Shown piece by piece: positions 12,296-22,355 of a stretch of DNA of 64,000 nucleotides (position 1 is its first letter; the number at the start of each line of letters is the position of its first letter). The position numbers were made by a program, and so were the translations under genes. Source of the DNA: Prorocentrum cordatum (taxonomy: Eukaryota; Sar; Dinophyceae; Prorocentrales; Prorocentraceae); NCBI GenBank assembly GCA_963575745.1, contig CAUYUJ010018876.1:62001-126000 (forward strand). The letters are read 5' to 3'. The notes under the pieces are model-generated. The model did no database searches. It was not told the DNA's origin and saw nothing but the letters and a program-made list of their open reading frames with translations.

Positions 12296-12953
12296 TCCAC
12301 CTGGCTTCACCAAGTAATTTTGTTTATTGGTGAGATTGCCAATGAAGATGGGTTTGCTTTTATGGTGTCGGGCCCTGAATGACAAGGGAATCAAGCTGCT
12401 GAGCCAGACCACGAGGTTGGGATGGCCCGTGTTCAGACAGAGGTCGTGAATTTTGACCCAAGCCTCCAATTTCCGACGCCTCCCAGGTGGGGCCCCTTAG
12501 AGAGTTCAAGAAGGTCACAGTCAATGGCTTATTGGTCACCGAGATCCGCCGATAAGTTCTCCCTAATATGACGACCCTGTGGATGCCGCATCGGCTTGAA
12601 GAGCTTCGTCATCTTTAGAGCATATCGGCGATCGGTTTTGCTTCCGTGCCCATCTTCTGCACCTTCGGCTGCACCTCCCTCGGCGGGGGGCCCTCTGTCG
12701 TGATTGGCGTGAAGGGAAAGCTTCTGGCATCTCTTTCTTGTTGGGAATGCTGGGGGCGGTTGAATGTGATGGACCAGACTTTCCGGTTGATGAAGTAGCT
12801 CGGTTTGTTCAGCATCGGGAGAAGGTCGGACAGTTTGAGAAGGAGAAAGTCGTCGAATCAGCACGGGGGGAATGGTGGTATGATTCCGCTAGAAGTCATT
12901 GTAAGCAAGCGTTCTCCTTCCATCGTTCGGCTGTTCCTTTGGCCAGGGCTCAA

Positions 12954-12998
12954 GTGCGCCTCGATACTGAGAAGGCCTTCGACAGACAATGGCGATCG
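12954..12998 (+). pseudogene. Reverse transcriptase motif A remnant
   Basis: The peptide VRLDTEKAFDRQW resembles the LINE RT motif A (LDxxKAFD); the catalytic Asp would be codon 12981-12983. No motif B or YxDD follows in frame. Short enough to be chance, but its place between endonuclease and zinc-ribbon relics favours homology. Confidence 0.45.
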
Positions 12999-12999
12999 G

Positions 13000-14395
13000 C
13001 CGGGGCGGAGGGTTCAGCGAGGGCCCGCGCTCGCCCGCGGGGGCTCAGGAGTCTGGCCGCTGAGGAAGAGGGCCTCCGCGGGGTCCAGGTGGGGATGCGC
13101 GCCGCCATTCCCGAGCGCGCCTCCCAAAGGGGCCACGCAGCAATAACTACAGGACCATTGCGCCTGAGATAGGGCCCGCATTAGGTCCGAACCGCGCCCG
13201 CGATTGCTGAGCCCAGACGCTGGCCCAGCGGCCCTCCCGAGGCCCAGAACCTCTTCGGGGCCACGCCTTGGAACTACATTCCATGCGACGCGGCAGAGAG
13301 GGCCCCGTTCCCGAGCAATCCAGCCTCGACCTTGCGACGGGACTACCCCGAGCATCGCGGCCGATGTCTGAGCGGCCGGGCTCTCCTCTCACGAGCAGCT
13401 CGCGCGGCGGCGCGACATTGATGTCGCCCAGCGGGGGGAGAAATGCCCGGGGCAACTGGGCTCCGCTCTGGTGCCCCTGCGGACTCCTGGAGACCATCCT
13501 CGACGGCAGGTAGCAACCCCCTTACTCGGCAACGGCGCGCGCCTTCTGGTCAGCAAGAGGAACTCGCAAAGTCCGATGAACGTCGCGGGCTGAAAACACG
13601 CCCAACAGCTCGAGCTGGCCAGCGCGCCGGCACATGGAGGAAGCGCGGGGATGCAAGGATAAATCATCAACGGATAACCGCTGAGATGCATTGGTTCAAG
13701 TCAGGGCCAACGCGCGCTGCGAGATGCACAAACGCCCCAGACCCATCAGTGGCCGATGTGCCCCCCAGGGGCATTGCGTCTGGGCGGCCAAAAGAGCTCC
13801 GAGCAGGGCGCGTCCACGAGCGGGAAATTGGCTAAGGCTGCTTTGTTAGACAACCCCTGGCGCTGAATATGCTTGCAGAACTTAGATGACCCCACCGAAA
13901 ATGGCACCGTGCACTTGGGGCCCTAAGTTGATGCCAGCCGTGGCGCTCGGCCTCCTGGTGCGATCGAAGACGGGTCGGCCCTGCCCCGGAGAAGATCAGG
14001 CCCGTGCCATAGGAGGCCCCCCGAGCGCGACTGGGGCCCCCGTGGGTCTTGCCGCGGAGCTTCGTTCACCTGCGGCGCCAGGGAACAATCAACCGCTGCG
14101 CGGAAAGGAGAGCCTGTCCGATCATGTCCACGAGAAGATGCATAACGCGGAAGATCTCCAGAGAAACATCCGACGGCATGAAAGTAGCGCCGAGGGCGAA
14201 AGCCATCTGGAACACCTGCCCCCCTTCAGTCTTTCCGCAAAAAAAAAAAACGACAGGTGGAACGGGCGCTTCCCCTGGGAACTCAAGAGCAGGGTGGGGC
14301 GAGGACAGACCTGAGGCTCGCCGTGAAGCGCGCCGCCGCGCGCGCCCATGCCCGCGGCGCCGGCGGCGAAGGCGCTCGCCCCATGTCGCGAGCAC
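13000..14395. other. No supportable gene
   Basis: Unique GC-rich sequence between LINE remnants. It presumably derives from the RT domain, but I could not find motif B or a YxDD box in any frame. A run of A at 14231-14241 is the only low-complexity feature. Confidence 0.5.
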
Positions 14396-14399
14396 TTCT

Positions 14400-15056
14400 A
14401 CCGGCGAGTGCTTTCAGGTTCTGCACCTACGGGTCGAGGCTTCGCGAGGCGGGGCTATCGGGTGGATGCCGAGCGCCCGCTTTGCGGTGGCGCAGTGTCC
14501 CGAGTGATTGCGCGTGGCATAGAGCGCGGCTTTGTCGGCGCAAGACTGCAGTCTTTGCTAGAGCTGAACGTCTCACTGATGAGGTGATTCGCCGGGTCAT
14601 CCTGGCTGGGCCCCGCCAGCTCCTTGGTGCCAGACCCCCCGTGGTCCCGTGGGGCTCCTTGCGGCGGCTTCTGCTACCGTGCCGATCGGGGAGAGATCGC
14701 TCGAGGTGGCTTGATGGGCGTCCACGTGGATGGCGAGTCTGTATGCAGAGGAGACTGAGGCGTCTCCCTCAGGAGTTTGATCAGTCCTTCTATGTTTTAG
14801 AGCACGCTGCGCCCTCTGTTGCTGTCTTGCGCCGGGGCAGCATGGGCCTCGTGCCCTTCCCGACCCCCTTGTCGTCGATTGCCAGTCGTTGTTCGCTGGT
14901 GTTCGGTCGCCGCGGTGCGCTTTGGCGGGGGGCTTCGCAGTTTTTCATCTCGATGGAGATAGGCGGGTTTATGTTAGGGCCACTTGGGTTTCCCCGCATA
15001 GCGTCAACGCCCAGCAACGGATGAGCGAGGACATGACTTCCGCTTCCTGAAATCTA
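14400..15056 (+). pseudogene. Zinc-ribbon and RNase H remnant of a LINE
   Basis: At 14474-14488 the codons read R-P-L-C-G, a CPLCG zinc-ribbon knuckle in which the first Cys has become Arg. The better-preserved element has intact CPLCG at the equivalent place. About 400 bp on, VVDCQSLFAGVRSP (DCQ at 14877-14885) resembles its SDCQNVVD RNase H segment, and WVSPHSVNAQQRMSED resembles the later conserved His region. Frames differ between the pieces. Confidence 0.4.
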
Positions 15057-15621
15057 TGGTGTTGGATCCACTGCTGCCGATATGTGAGACTCATGATTCA
15101 CCCCCGTGCGACTCGGATTCGCTTGAGAGCGCTGAGAAAGAACATCAGACTCTCGGTGTTGGCATGTTGCCAGTCTTTACGGTCGTTCCGACTACTGGAT
15201 CTCTGTGTGGCAAGCGTCGGAGGCCAGCTGGGGTCAAGACCCAGAAGCCTCGGAGCCTTCGTACTCTCGTGCCCCACCTGGGGGCTTTGGCTTTCAGGGG
15301 TGTGAGATGTTTTAGGGTAGTTGTTCTCGACCCCCCCTTCCCTGCCATGGGCGTGGGGCGAGGGGGTTTCATGGAAGTGCAGACAGGCCTGGGGCTTCCC
15401 AGGGGGCCGGAAGGCCTCCGAGAAGCCACCTTATCAGCCTCATGGGGAGGCCGCCCCCTCGCGCCACCACCCTCTGCGCGCCGCCGAGTGCAGGGTGACC
15501 ACGCAGGATCCCCGGGCGTCAGACCCCGTGCAGTGCTCGGAGGCTGGCCACCCGAACTGGCCGAGAGGGCGGCCGCCAGGCCGCAGCGTCCGCACCAGCG
15601 GCGCGCCCGAACAAAAACGGG

Positions 15622-15845
15622 AGCCTCCGAGGTGAGGTCGGAGCAGACGGAAACGGAGGATCGAGCCGTATCGGCGAGGCATTGCCGATGCACTGGCGAT
15701 GCACCCGCGACGCCAGCGATGCGTCGGCGACGTCGGCGTCGAAAAAAAACGGGTTCCGCATCGAGCCGCATCGCCGATGCATTTGCAACGCATCGGCGAT
15801 GCATCGGCGCGGCGGCGAGATCTTCCGACCCCATCTGGGAGGCCT
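15622..15845. mobile_element. Foldback/MITE-like element F, copy 1
   Basis: A 224-bp segment ends in CCGACCCCATCTGGGAGGCC (15825-15844), identical to the right end of the 226-bp copy at 54387-54612. It begins with a decayed inverted version (AGCCTCCGAGGTGAGGTCGG). The interior is packed with palindromic GATGCATCGGCGATGC-type motifs. No coding capacity; probably non-autonomous. No target-site duplication could be identified. Confidence 0.75.
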
Positions 15846-15849
15846 GGAG

Positions 15850-17425
15850 AAAGCGAGAGGGCCAGAGCTCGGTCGGGCCGCTGACCTTCCCGGCCCCGTG
15901 GCCCCCTGCACGGGGCGCTCCCAGGAGGAGGGCCTCGCCCCAGGCAGACCTCCAGCGACTCGAAACAGAGCTCGACATCGCGCCCACATTGGTTCGCCGT
16001 CCTCGGGCACCCGAAGGGGGCCGTTGTGCGGCCCTGGGAGTGCCAAGGACGGCCGGGGTTGAAAGCCGAGCCGTCGGGGGGAAGGCTCGCGAAAGCTGGC
16101 GGGCGGGAGGCGCTGGCGGCCCCGGAACTGATCGCAAGGTGGGCGGGGGCCGGGGCCAAGCGAAACTGAGCTCCAGAGGAGGGAGAGAGGTCGACACCAG
16201 GGCACCCAGATGTCCCGGAGTCGGCCACGCGGCCAGCTCTGAGACCACTCGGGGATGCCGCCCTTTCGCCTCCGCTGGCAAGCTTCGCTTCCGCCGGTTT
16301 CTGGGGGCCCTCGGCCGGCTTCCGCCGAGGGCGAGAGGTCAATCCTTCGAATTCCAGGACAGCGGAACCCCTTCACGGGCCCGCATGGCCTCGCAAGAAA
16401 CCAACGACAAAAAATTAAAAAAAAACATCATCGAACTTCAGAAAACAAAAGAGTCCGTTTCGGACGGCTCGGGCGCGGCTGAATTCGGTTTGGCCGCGGC
16501 CACAACAACCACTACCGAGCTCCAATGTAGCCTCTACATCGGCCCGAGGGCGCAGCGTGACCCGTTCGCTGGCCCATAACTGACCATTGGTGGTCATGGC
16601 GACCGGCTTCCAGAACTTCTCATGCGAACGAAGACCAGACCACGATATTGCAAGACCCAACAACGACATTGCCCCAGGCATTGTAATAATATTGCACCCT
16701 TTACCGCACAGTTAACAAGACATTGTCGTGCTCCGCCGTCGGATCACTCAAACATTCAAATGGTGGATTTGCGCAGGTGGCGCTCGACAATCTGAAGCGC
16801 GTCGCATCCAGTGTAGGAGCCAGTCTCGAGACGCTCTGCTCGCGAAGCGGTATAGCACCATGGGAACAGCATATCCATCCAAGAACTTGTGACAACACAA
16901 GATTGAACAGGGGGCGTTCCTTCTCAGCCACAAGATAGCGGATTCCAGGATAACATTGAGGGATCATCGCTGACACGCCCTGAAACCCTCCGGTCAATAG
17001 AATAATATGTTGGTTTCTCTTCGTCCTCCTCCTCCTCGGCGGTGACCTCGGAGACTTGAGGCGCGCCTGGCCACTCCACGAGCAAGGGACGCGCCAACAC
17101 AAACAGAAGGATTTTTACATGCCAGGCACGGTTTGAAAAGAGGCACGGAAGGGCGGAGGCGGAGGGAGGGGAAATGAGGGGAGGAAGGACCGGGGGAAGA
17201 CTGGCCAAACCTTGGACCCCCTGGAATCAGATCCATCAAGAGTTTCGATCGTTCCGAACTCCTCCTGGGCCTGGAGCACCACGGCGGCAACTTCCCCCCG
17301 GACTTCGAAGAGGCAAAGCCACCACCGAAAACATTGTATATAATAGCGATGCCAGACCCCTCGATCCGTGCCTAGTGGAGCTTGTGCTGGGCCCACGCAC
17401 GCACACACCCATTAAGGAGGCTTGG
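15850..17425. other. Unique sequence, no supportable gene
   Basis: A long plus frame crosses 15056-16579 but runs straight through element F and has no recognisable domain, so it is not called. A minus frame around 16701-17030 (LVLSQVLGWICCSHGAIPLR and neighbours) looks protein-like but matches nothing I know. Confidence 0.4.
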
Positions 17426-17429
17426 GAGA

Positions 17430-17605
17430 CGGAAGAGGAGTGGCAGGAGGAGGAGGAGGAGGAGGAGCAAGAGGAGGAGGATGAGGAGGAGGAGGAGGAG
17501 GAGGAGGAGGAGGAGGAGCAGGAAGAGGAGGAGGAGGAGGAGGAGCTGGAGGAGGAGCTGGAGGATGAGAAGGAGAAACAGGAGGAGGAGGCTGAGGAGG
17601 AGGCG
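17430..17605. repeat. GGA tract bounding composite element copy 1 (5' side)
   Basis: GGA triplets with scattered GCA/GAA variants lead directly into the conserved GACCAGTGTAA start of composite element C. Confidence 0.9.
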
Positions 17606-18310
17606 GACCAGTGTAAGCCCAAGAGCCATCAACGATGTTGGAATAAACCCTCCCTCCCAGCTCCCTCTTCATAGGCCCCTACAACCGTTCATTGCCATTG
17701 AAAGGACTGCCTCTTTGGAAGACAGCCGTTTAATGACCCTGAAGCATGCCAAAACATTGTTCTCGGGATTCCAACGCCACGGATCAACCTGACTGTTGCG
17801 TCTTGACATTCCTGAATCGTGCCAGAGCGCCGTTCCTGGGACTTCAACTCAGCGAATCAACATAACTGCTGCACCCGCGTAATCCTGAATCTGTTCAACA
17901 CCATTTCTGACACGTTCATGATGGACATCCGTGAAACTCTGGCGAATTTGTAAAACGAATGTGCGCCGCGCTAAGGCGAGAGACACATTTTGAAAGCCAC
18001 CCGCCCTCAATCCGTCAAACTTTGCAAATTTTTGATACGAAAGTGCGCCGAGCTTAGGCGAGAGCCACATTTTGAAAGCCACCCGCCCTCAATCTGTGAA
18101 GCTCTTGCAAATGTTTAAAACGAATGTGCGCCGCGCTAAGGCGAGAGCCACAATTTGAAAACCACCCGCCCTCCATCTGTAAAACTGTTGCCAATGTTTA
18201 AGCTTCAGAGTCATAAATGGTGAGGAAGTCTCAGGGGAAACGCCCGGCCCGCCCTAATAACAGGCCTCGGGGTGGAACAGGGAGACGTTATTTATAAGGA
18301 AAAGGAATGG
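17606..18310 (+). mobile_element. Composite element C, copy 1
   Basis: 705 bp between two GGA tracts. Order: a fixed 5' module (GACCAGTGTAAGCCC, ATCAACGATGTTGGAATA, CTCCCTCTTCATAGGCCCCT); two to three ~74-bp repeats (GATCAACCTGACTGTTGCG...); three ~82-bp satellite monomers (core GCTAAGGCGAGAGCCACA); and a fixed 3' module (GGCCTCGGGGTG, TTATTTATAAGGA) ending AAAGGAATGG at the next GGA tract. Five other copies occur in the window. No protein-coding potential and no terminal inverted repeats. Whether it is mobile is inference. Confidence 0.85.
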
Positions 18311-18862
18311 AGGAGGAGAAGGAGGAGGAGGAGGAGGAGGAGGAGGAGGAGGAGGAGGAGCAGGAGCAGGAGGAGGAGGAGGAGGAGAGTGAGGAGGAGG
18401 AGAGTGAGGAGGAGCAGGAGGAGAAGGAGGAGGAGAAGGAGGAGGAGGAGGAGGAGGTGGAGGAGAGATAAGGAGGAAAGGAAAAGGGAGGGAGTGAGAG
18501 GGAGGCAGGAGGAGGTAGGGGGGGAGGGAGGAGGGAGGGGAACGGAGGGACGGAGCTGGAGCAGGAGAGATGGAGGTGGGGCAGGATGAGGAGGGAGGAT
18601 GAGGAGAAGGAGGGAGAGTAGGAGGAGCTGAGGAGGGAGGAGGAGGAGGAGGAGGAGGAGGAGGAGGAGGAGGAGAGTGGGGAGCAGGGAGGGCGGGTTG
18701 GAGGACGCTGAGAAGGAACGGGGGAGGAGGAGGACGAAGAGGAAGAGGAAGAGTAAGAGGACGACGGAGGAGGAGAAGAGAGAGAGAGAGAGAGAGAGAG
18801 TCAGGAGGAGCAGCAGGAGGAGGATGAGCAACAGCAGGAGACGGAGGAGAAGGAAGAGAAGG
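18311..18862. repeat. GGA/GAGGG purine tract
   Basis: About 550 bp of nearly pure purine on the plus strand, including a GAGA run at 18776-18800. It forms the 3' boundary of composite element copy 1. Confidence 0.95.
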
Positions 18863-18865
18863 ACG

Positions 18866-19075
18866 ACATGACGACGACGCGTACGACGGCGACGTCGACG
18901 GCCGACCACCGACAATCGACGACGACCGGACGGCGACGATCGACGACTGACGACGGCGGCGCTTCTGCTGGAAGGAGGAGGCCGCGTCGGTTGACGACCG
19001 GTCGCTGCCCCCCATCGGCAGGCCCCGGCGACGACCGCCGCCTTCGCCGCCGCCGCCGCGTCGTCGTCGGCGCCC
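18866..19075. repeat. Degenerate GAC/CGA triplet tract
   Basis: GAC, GACG and CCG triplets dominate; not clearly coding. Confidence 0.7.
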
Positions 19076-19745
19076 TCGATATCTATCGATCGAGGCTCAG
19101 GGTTCGAGCAGGTGTTGCTCGATTTCGGGCACCTGGAGTCGTGCTTCAGGCTCTGGGGCCCCCAGGAGTAGACCAGGGAGGAGAGACTACTCAAAGTTCG
19201 GGGGCGGCCAAGAGGGGGGTGATGACTAGGGGAGGGGGGGCGGACCTCATGGCGAGGGCCATGAGATCTCCCCAGATTTCATGGCGCCTCCTCTTATTTC
19301 AAGACGTCCTCGGCCTTCCCCTGGGCCGCGCACGTGCCGCAGGCCATGATTTGCGCCTCCCCGCTTGGACGCCCCCCTCTTGGGCGCCCACGAAACGTGG
19401 ACCTGGGCGGGTGGGTCTGGGATCAGTTTAGAGTGGATTTGGATCGGACGTCATCGTCGTCGTCGGCGTCGTCGCCGTCGTCGGCGGTCTTCAGAGGTTT
19501 TCGGATGCCCTTGGCTCCTTCCTGGTGCTCTTCGGGCTTCCTTGGACCTCCTCATCGTCGTTGCCGTCGTCGTTGTTTTCAGAGGTTTCGGCGCGCGCGA
19601 CTGTCCCTCCCTTCTCACTCTCTTTTTTATCACCTCTTCTCTTTGTTTCTTCATTCCTTTCTTTATTAATTTCTTTATTTATCTTTTTATCTGATCGCTT
19701 CGCTCCTTCCGCTGGCCCATATTGCCTCGCAGCTGTCGTTTGTCG
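19076..19745. other. Unique sequence, no supportable gene
   Basis: Mixed sequence with a short GTC-rich patch (19450-19490) and an AT-rich TTTATTAATTTC patch (19650-19690). No homology recognised. Confidence 0.5.
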
Positions 19746-19747
19746 GG

Positions 19748-20075
19748 GTGGAGGAGGAGGAGGAGGAGGAGGATGAGGAGGAGGAGGAGGAGGAGAAAAG
19801 GAAAATGAGGAGGAGGAGGAGGAACAGGAGGAGGAGGAGGAGGAAGAGGATGAGGAAACGGAGGAGGAGGAGGAGGCGGAGGAGGAGGCGGAGGCGGAGG
19901 CGGAGGCGGAGGCGGAGGAGGAGGAGGAGGAGGAGGCGGAGGCGGAGTCGGAGGCGGAGGAGGAGGAGGAGGAGGAACGGCTGAGGCTGATGCGGAGGCG
20001 GAGGCGGTTGCGGAGGAGGAGGAGGCGGAGGAGGAGGAGGAGGAGGAGGAGGAGGAGCAGAAGGAGGAAGAAGAG
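19748..20075. repeat. GGA/GGC purine-rich tract
   Basis: About 330 bp of GGA with GGCGGA hexamers (19875-19960). Confidence 0.9.
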
Positions 20076-20284
20076 GAGTATTTCGTGGGTGTTTTGTCGG
20101 GTGACATAGTCGACATCCTGCGCCGACGTCTGCGCCCCTCCCCTGGGTATGCCCCCCATTCTTAAGGGGCTTCCGCACAGGGTCTGGAGTGGCGTGCGCG
20201 TTGTTAGGCGGGGAGCTGCAGCTTCCTCTCTGGCCAAGCAACGCGTCACTCGGCAGGTCCTCCTCGCAGCTTTGCATTCTCTTC

Positions 20285-21643
20285 TCACACACGCCTTATC
20301 CTGACGCCCTGGCGCCTTGCCCTCGGCTCTGTGCCTCTCAGTGTCATCTCGTCGAGGTCTGCCCTGAGGGGCCACGTGTGCTGGCCGTTTGAGCCGAGGA
20401 TGGATAACGTGCCGAATTTCTTGCCATCGGGGTCGGGACCTTGCTGGTAGCGCTTCTCCACTTTCTTAAAGTCCACCTCTGGGAGGGGGCCCCACGTTCC
20501 GTGGACGTCTTCCGCTTCCCATCTGCCTGCACGGTTGTTGACGGCGTCGGGCTCTATCGCCTCGCCGCTTGCCAGCAACTTCGAGGCGATCTCAGCACGG
20601 GTCCTCCACATTGCCCTGCTGGTGACACCCAACATGTAGGCATTGTAGCTGGTGTAGTTGGGCTCTAGCTTCGCCTCTGGCGTCTCAGCCTTCTCGCGTG
20701 GGTCGTCCGCCGTTCGCCCCGCACTGAAGCTGTTGTCGTCTGGCTCGTGCTTCGTCCCCTGCTGCCAATGCCGCCCTACTTCTTGGAGCTGCCACTGCCC
20801 GCCCTTCTCGCGCGCACAGTCCGCTCCTCCTTGAAGCTGCCACTGTCCGCCCTTCTCGCACGCACCGTCAGCTTCTTCTCGAGGCTGTCACTGCCCGTCC
20901 TTCTTACACGCACTGTCCACTCGCTCTTGAGGCTGCAACTGCTCGTTCTTCTCGCACGCGCAGCTGCCATCCTCTTGACGCTGCCACTGCCTGCCCTTCT
21001 CGCACGCACAGTCCGCTCCTTCTGGAGGCTGCCGCTGTACGTCTTTCTCGCACGCACTGTCTTCTTGAAGCTGGCACTGCCCGTTTCTCTCGCACGCCTT
21101 CATTCTTGAAGCTGCCACTGCCCGTCCTTCGCGTCCGCACAGTCCGCTTCTTGAGGCTGCCACTGCTCTTCCTTCTCGCACGAACCGGTAGTTCCTGCCG
21201 GGGGCCCTTCTCGCACGCGAAGGACCCACTTTCTTGATGCTGCCACTGCCCGCCCTTCTTGCACGCACAGCCCGCTCCTTCTTGAGGCTGCCACTGCCGA
21301 CCCTTCTCGCACGAACTGGTCGCTCTCCCTGCGGGCCGCCACTGCTCGTCCTTCTCGCACGCGCAGGGTCCGTCCACTGGGAACTGCCACTGCCCGACTG
21401 TCTCGCAGGCAGTGCCCATCCTTTCTTGAAGCTGCCACTGCCCGTACTTCCCGCACGTGCTGTTCCCGCTTGCTTGAGGCTGCCATTGCCTGTCGCTCCC
21501 GCGCCCACTATATTGGAGGCTGCCGCTACCCGCTCCTCCCGCACGCACCACAGTCCTCCTCCGCGTAGACCCGCATCCACTGCCACCCCGACCACGGTTC
21601 CCCGTTTGTTTGCGCGCTTACGAACGGCTTGACGATTTCCCAC
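20285..21643 (-). CDS. Repetitive hypothetical protein, C-terminal part (interrupted)
   Basis: Minus strand. The C-terminal 150 or so codons (about 20285-20775) have GC-rich third positions and read as an ordinary soluble protein, for example AIEPDAVNNRAGRWEAEDVH and HGTWGPLPEVDFKKVEKRYQ. Upstream lies a 48-bp tandem repeat encoding about 16 residues per unit (CxCEKGxQWQLQEGAD). One in-frame TGA at 20886-20888 sits where the repeat normally has TGG (Trp). Farther upstream the QWQLQE frame moves to another register near 21110-21200, implying an indel. I recognise no family. It is a decayed or mis-assembled gene, or one with unrecognised introns. The adjacent minus exon at 21681-21955 probably belongs to it. 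Confidence 0.5.
20775..21560 (-). repeat. 48-bp tandem repeat inside the minus-strand locus
   Basis: About 16 units with core CTGCCACTGCCCGCCCTTCT on the plus strand. A 48-bp period keeps a 16-residue period, but some units have indels that change frame. Confidence 0.85.
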
Positions 21644-21680
21644 ACAATGTCGCAGGTCACGAAGGGCTCGGCGTTGGCGT

Positions 21681-21955
21681 TCAGGCTGTGCTGTACCCGT
21701 CGCTCCTCGCTGTGGGCTGCACCTTCGTCGCTGCTGCCTTCGCCTCGATCAGCTGGGCCTGGATCCGCGCTTTCTTCTCCAGCTGCTGGAGCTCGTCCGT
21801 GAGCTTGCGGATGGCGTTGTCAGCGCAGAGCTTCGCCCAGCTTCGTCTTCCTCTCTTGTCGGTGGCACCGCCGCCGTGGCGCGCTTCTATCGTACCATCC
21901 CGCACCACATCGCGCATCTGCTTGCGCTGGGGGCTACAGCTACGCGGGCCTCGAC
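21681..21955 (-). CDS. Coiled-coil hypothetical exon
   Basis: Minus-strand frame rich in charged residues, for example LTDELQQLEKKARIQAQLIE, with GC-rich third positions, predicting a coiled coil. It ends at TGA (21681-21683). Shifting frame there restores a protein-like continuation (EPFVTCDIVWEIVKPFVSAQ), so an indel or small intron lies at this point. At its 5' side the frame dissolves into the GGA/TCC tract, so the true start is unknown. Probably the N-terminal part of the repetitive locus at 20285-21643. Confidence 0.5.
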
Positions 21956-21956
21956 G

Positions 21957-22215
21957 GAGAAGGAGAAGGAGGAGGAGGAGAAGGAGGAGGAGGAGGAGGA
22001 GGAGGAGGAGGCGGAGACGGAGAAGGAGGAGGACGAGGAGGAGGAGGAGGAGGAGGAGGAGGAGGAGGAGGAGGAGGAGGAAAGGACGAGGACTAGGACG
22101 AGGAGGAGGAGGAGGAGGAGGAGGAGGAGGAAGAGGAGGAGGAGGCGGAGGAGGAGGAGGAGGAGGAGGGGGAGGAGGAGGAGAAGGCGGACGGCGGAGG
22201 AGGAGGGAAGAGGCA
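21957..22215. repeat. GGA tract at the 5' side of the LINE
   Basis: About 260 bp of GGA with GGCGGAGAC variants. The plus frame through it (poly-Glu/Arg) is open into ORF1 but is not considered part of the protein. Confidence 0.9.
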
Positions 22216-22355
22216 TTGCTCAAGGGACTTTGAGTTTGTGGCGGGGGGGGATTCGCGGCCCCCGACTGCTTTCCCTGGCGTTCGCCCGCCAGGTTCATAC
22301 TCACTATTACGTCTTGTGTACGGAACTTCGTTTCTCCTCCCTACATCGTCCTTCG

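Larger units (their letters stand above)
10765..15060 (+). mobile_element. Decayed non-LTR retrotransposon (LINE)
   Basis: Fragments in the same order as the better-preserved LINE at 22.2-28.8 kb, all plus strand: an ORF1 coiled coil, the end of an endonuclease domain, an RT motif A-like peptide, a zinc-ribbon relic and an RNase H relic. The spacing from the endonuclease SPHRP motif to the zinc ribbon is about 0.75 kb shorter than in the better copy, implying internal deletion. Frames change many times, so it cannot be active. Each fragment is weak alone; the colinear order is the main evidence. Confidence 0.6.

Noticed and set aside
15056-16579. 507-codon plus-strand gene
   Set aside because: It runs through foldback element F and GC-rich filler with frames open on both strands; no domain.
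18311-18862. Arg- and Glu-rich frames (SR-protein or acidic-protein look-alikes) in GGA tracts
   Set aside because: Any frame through GGA reads poly-Gly, poly-Glu or poly-Arg. The same happens at all GGA/TCC tracts in the window.
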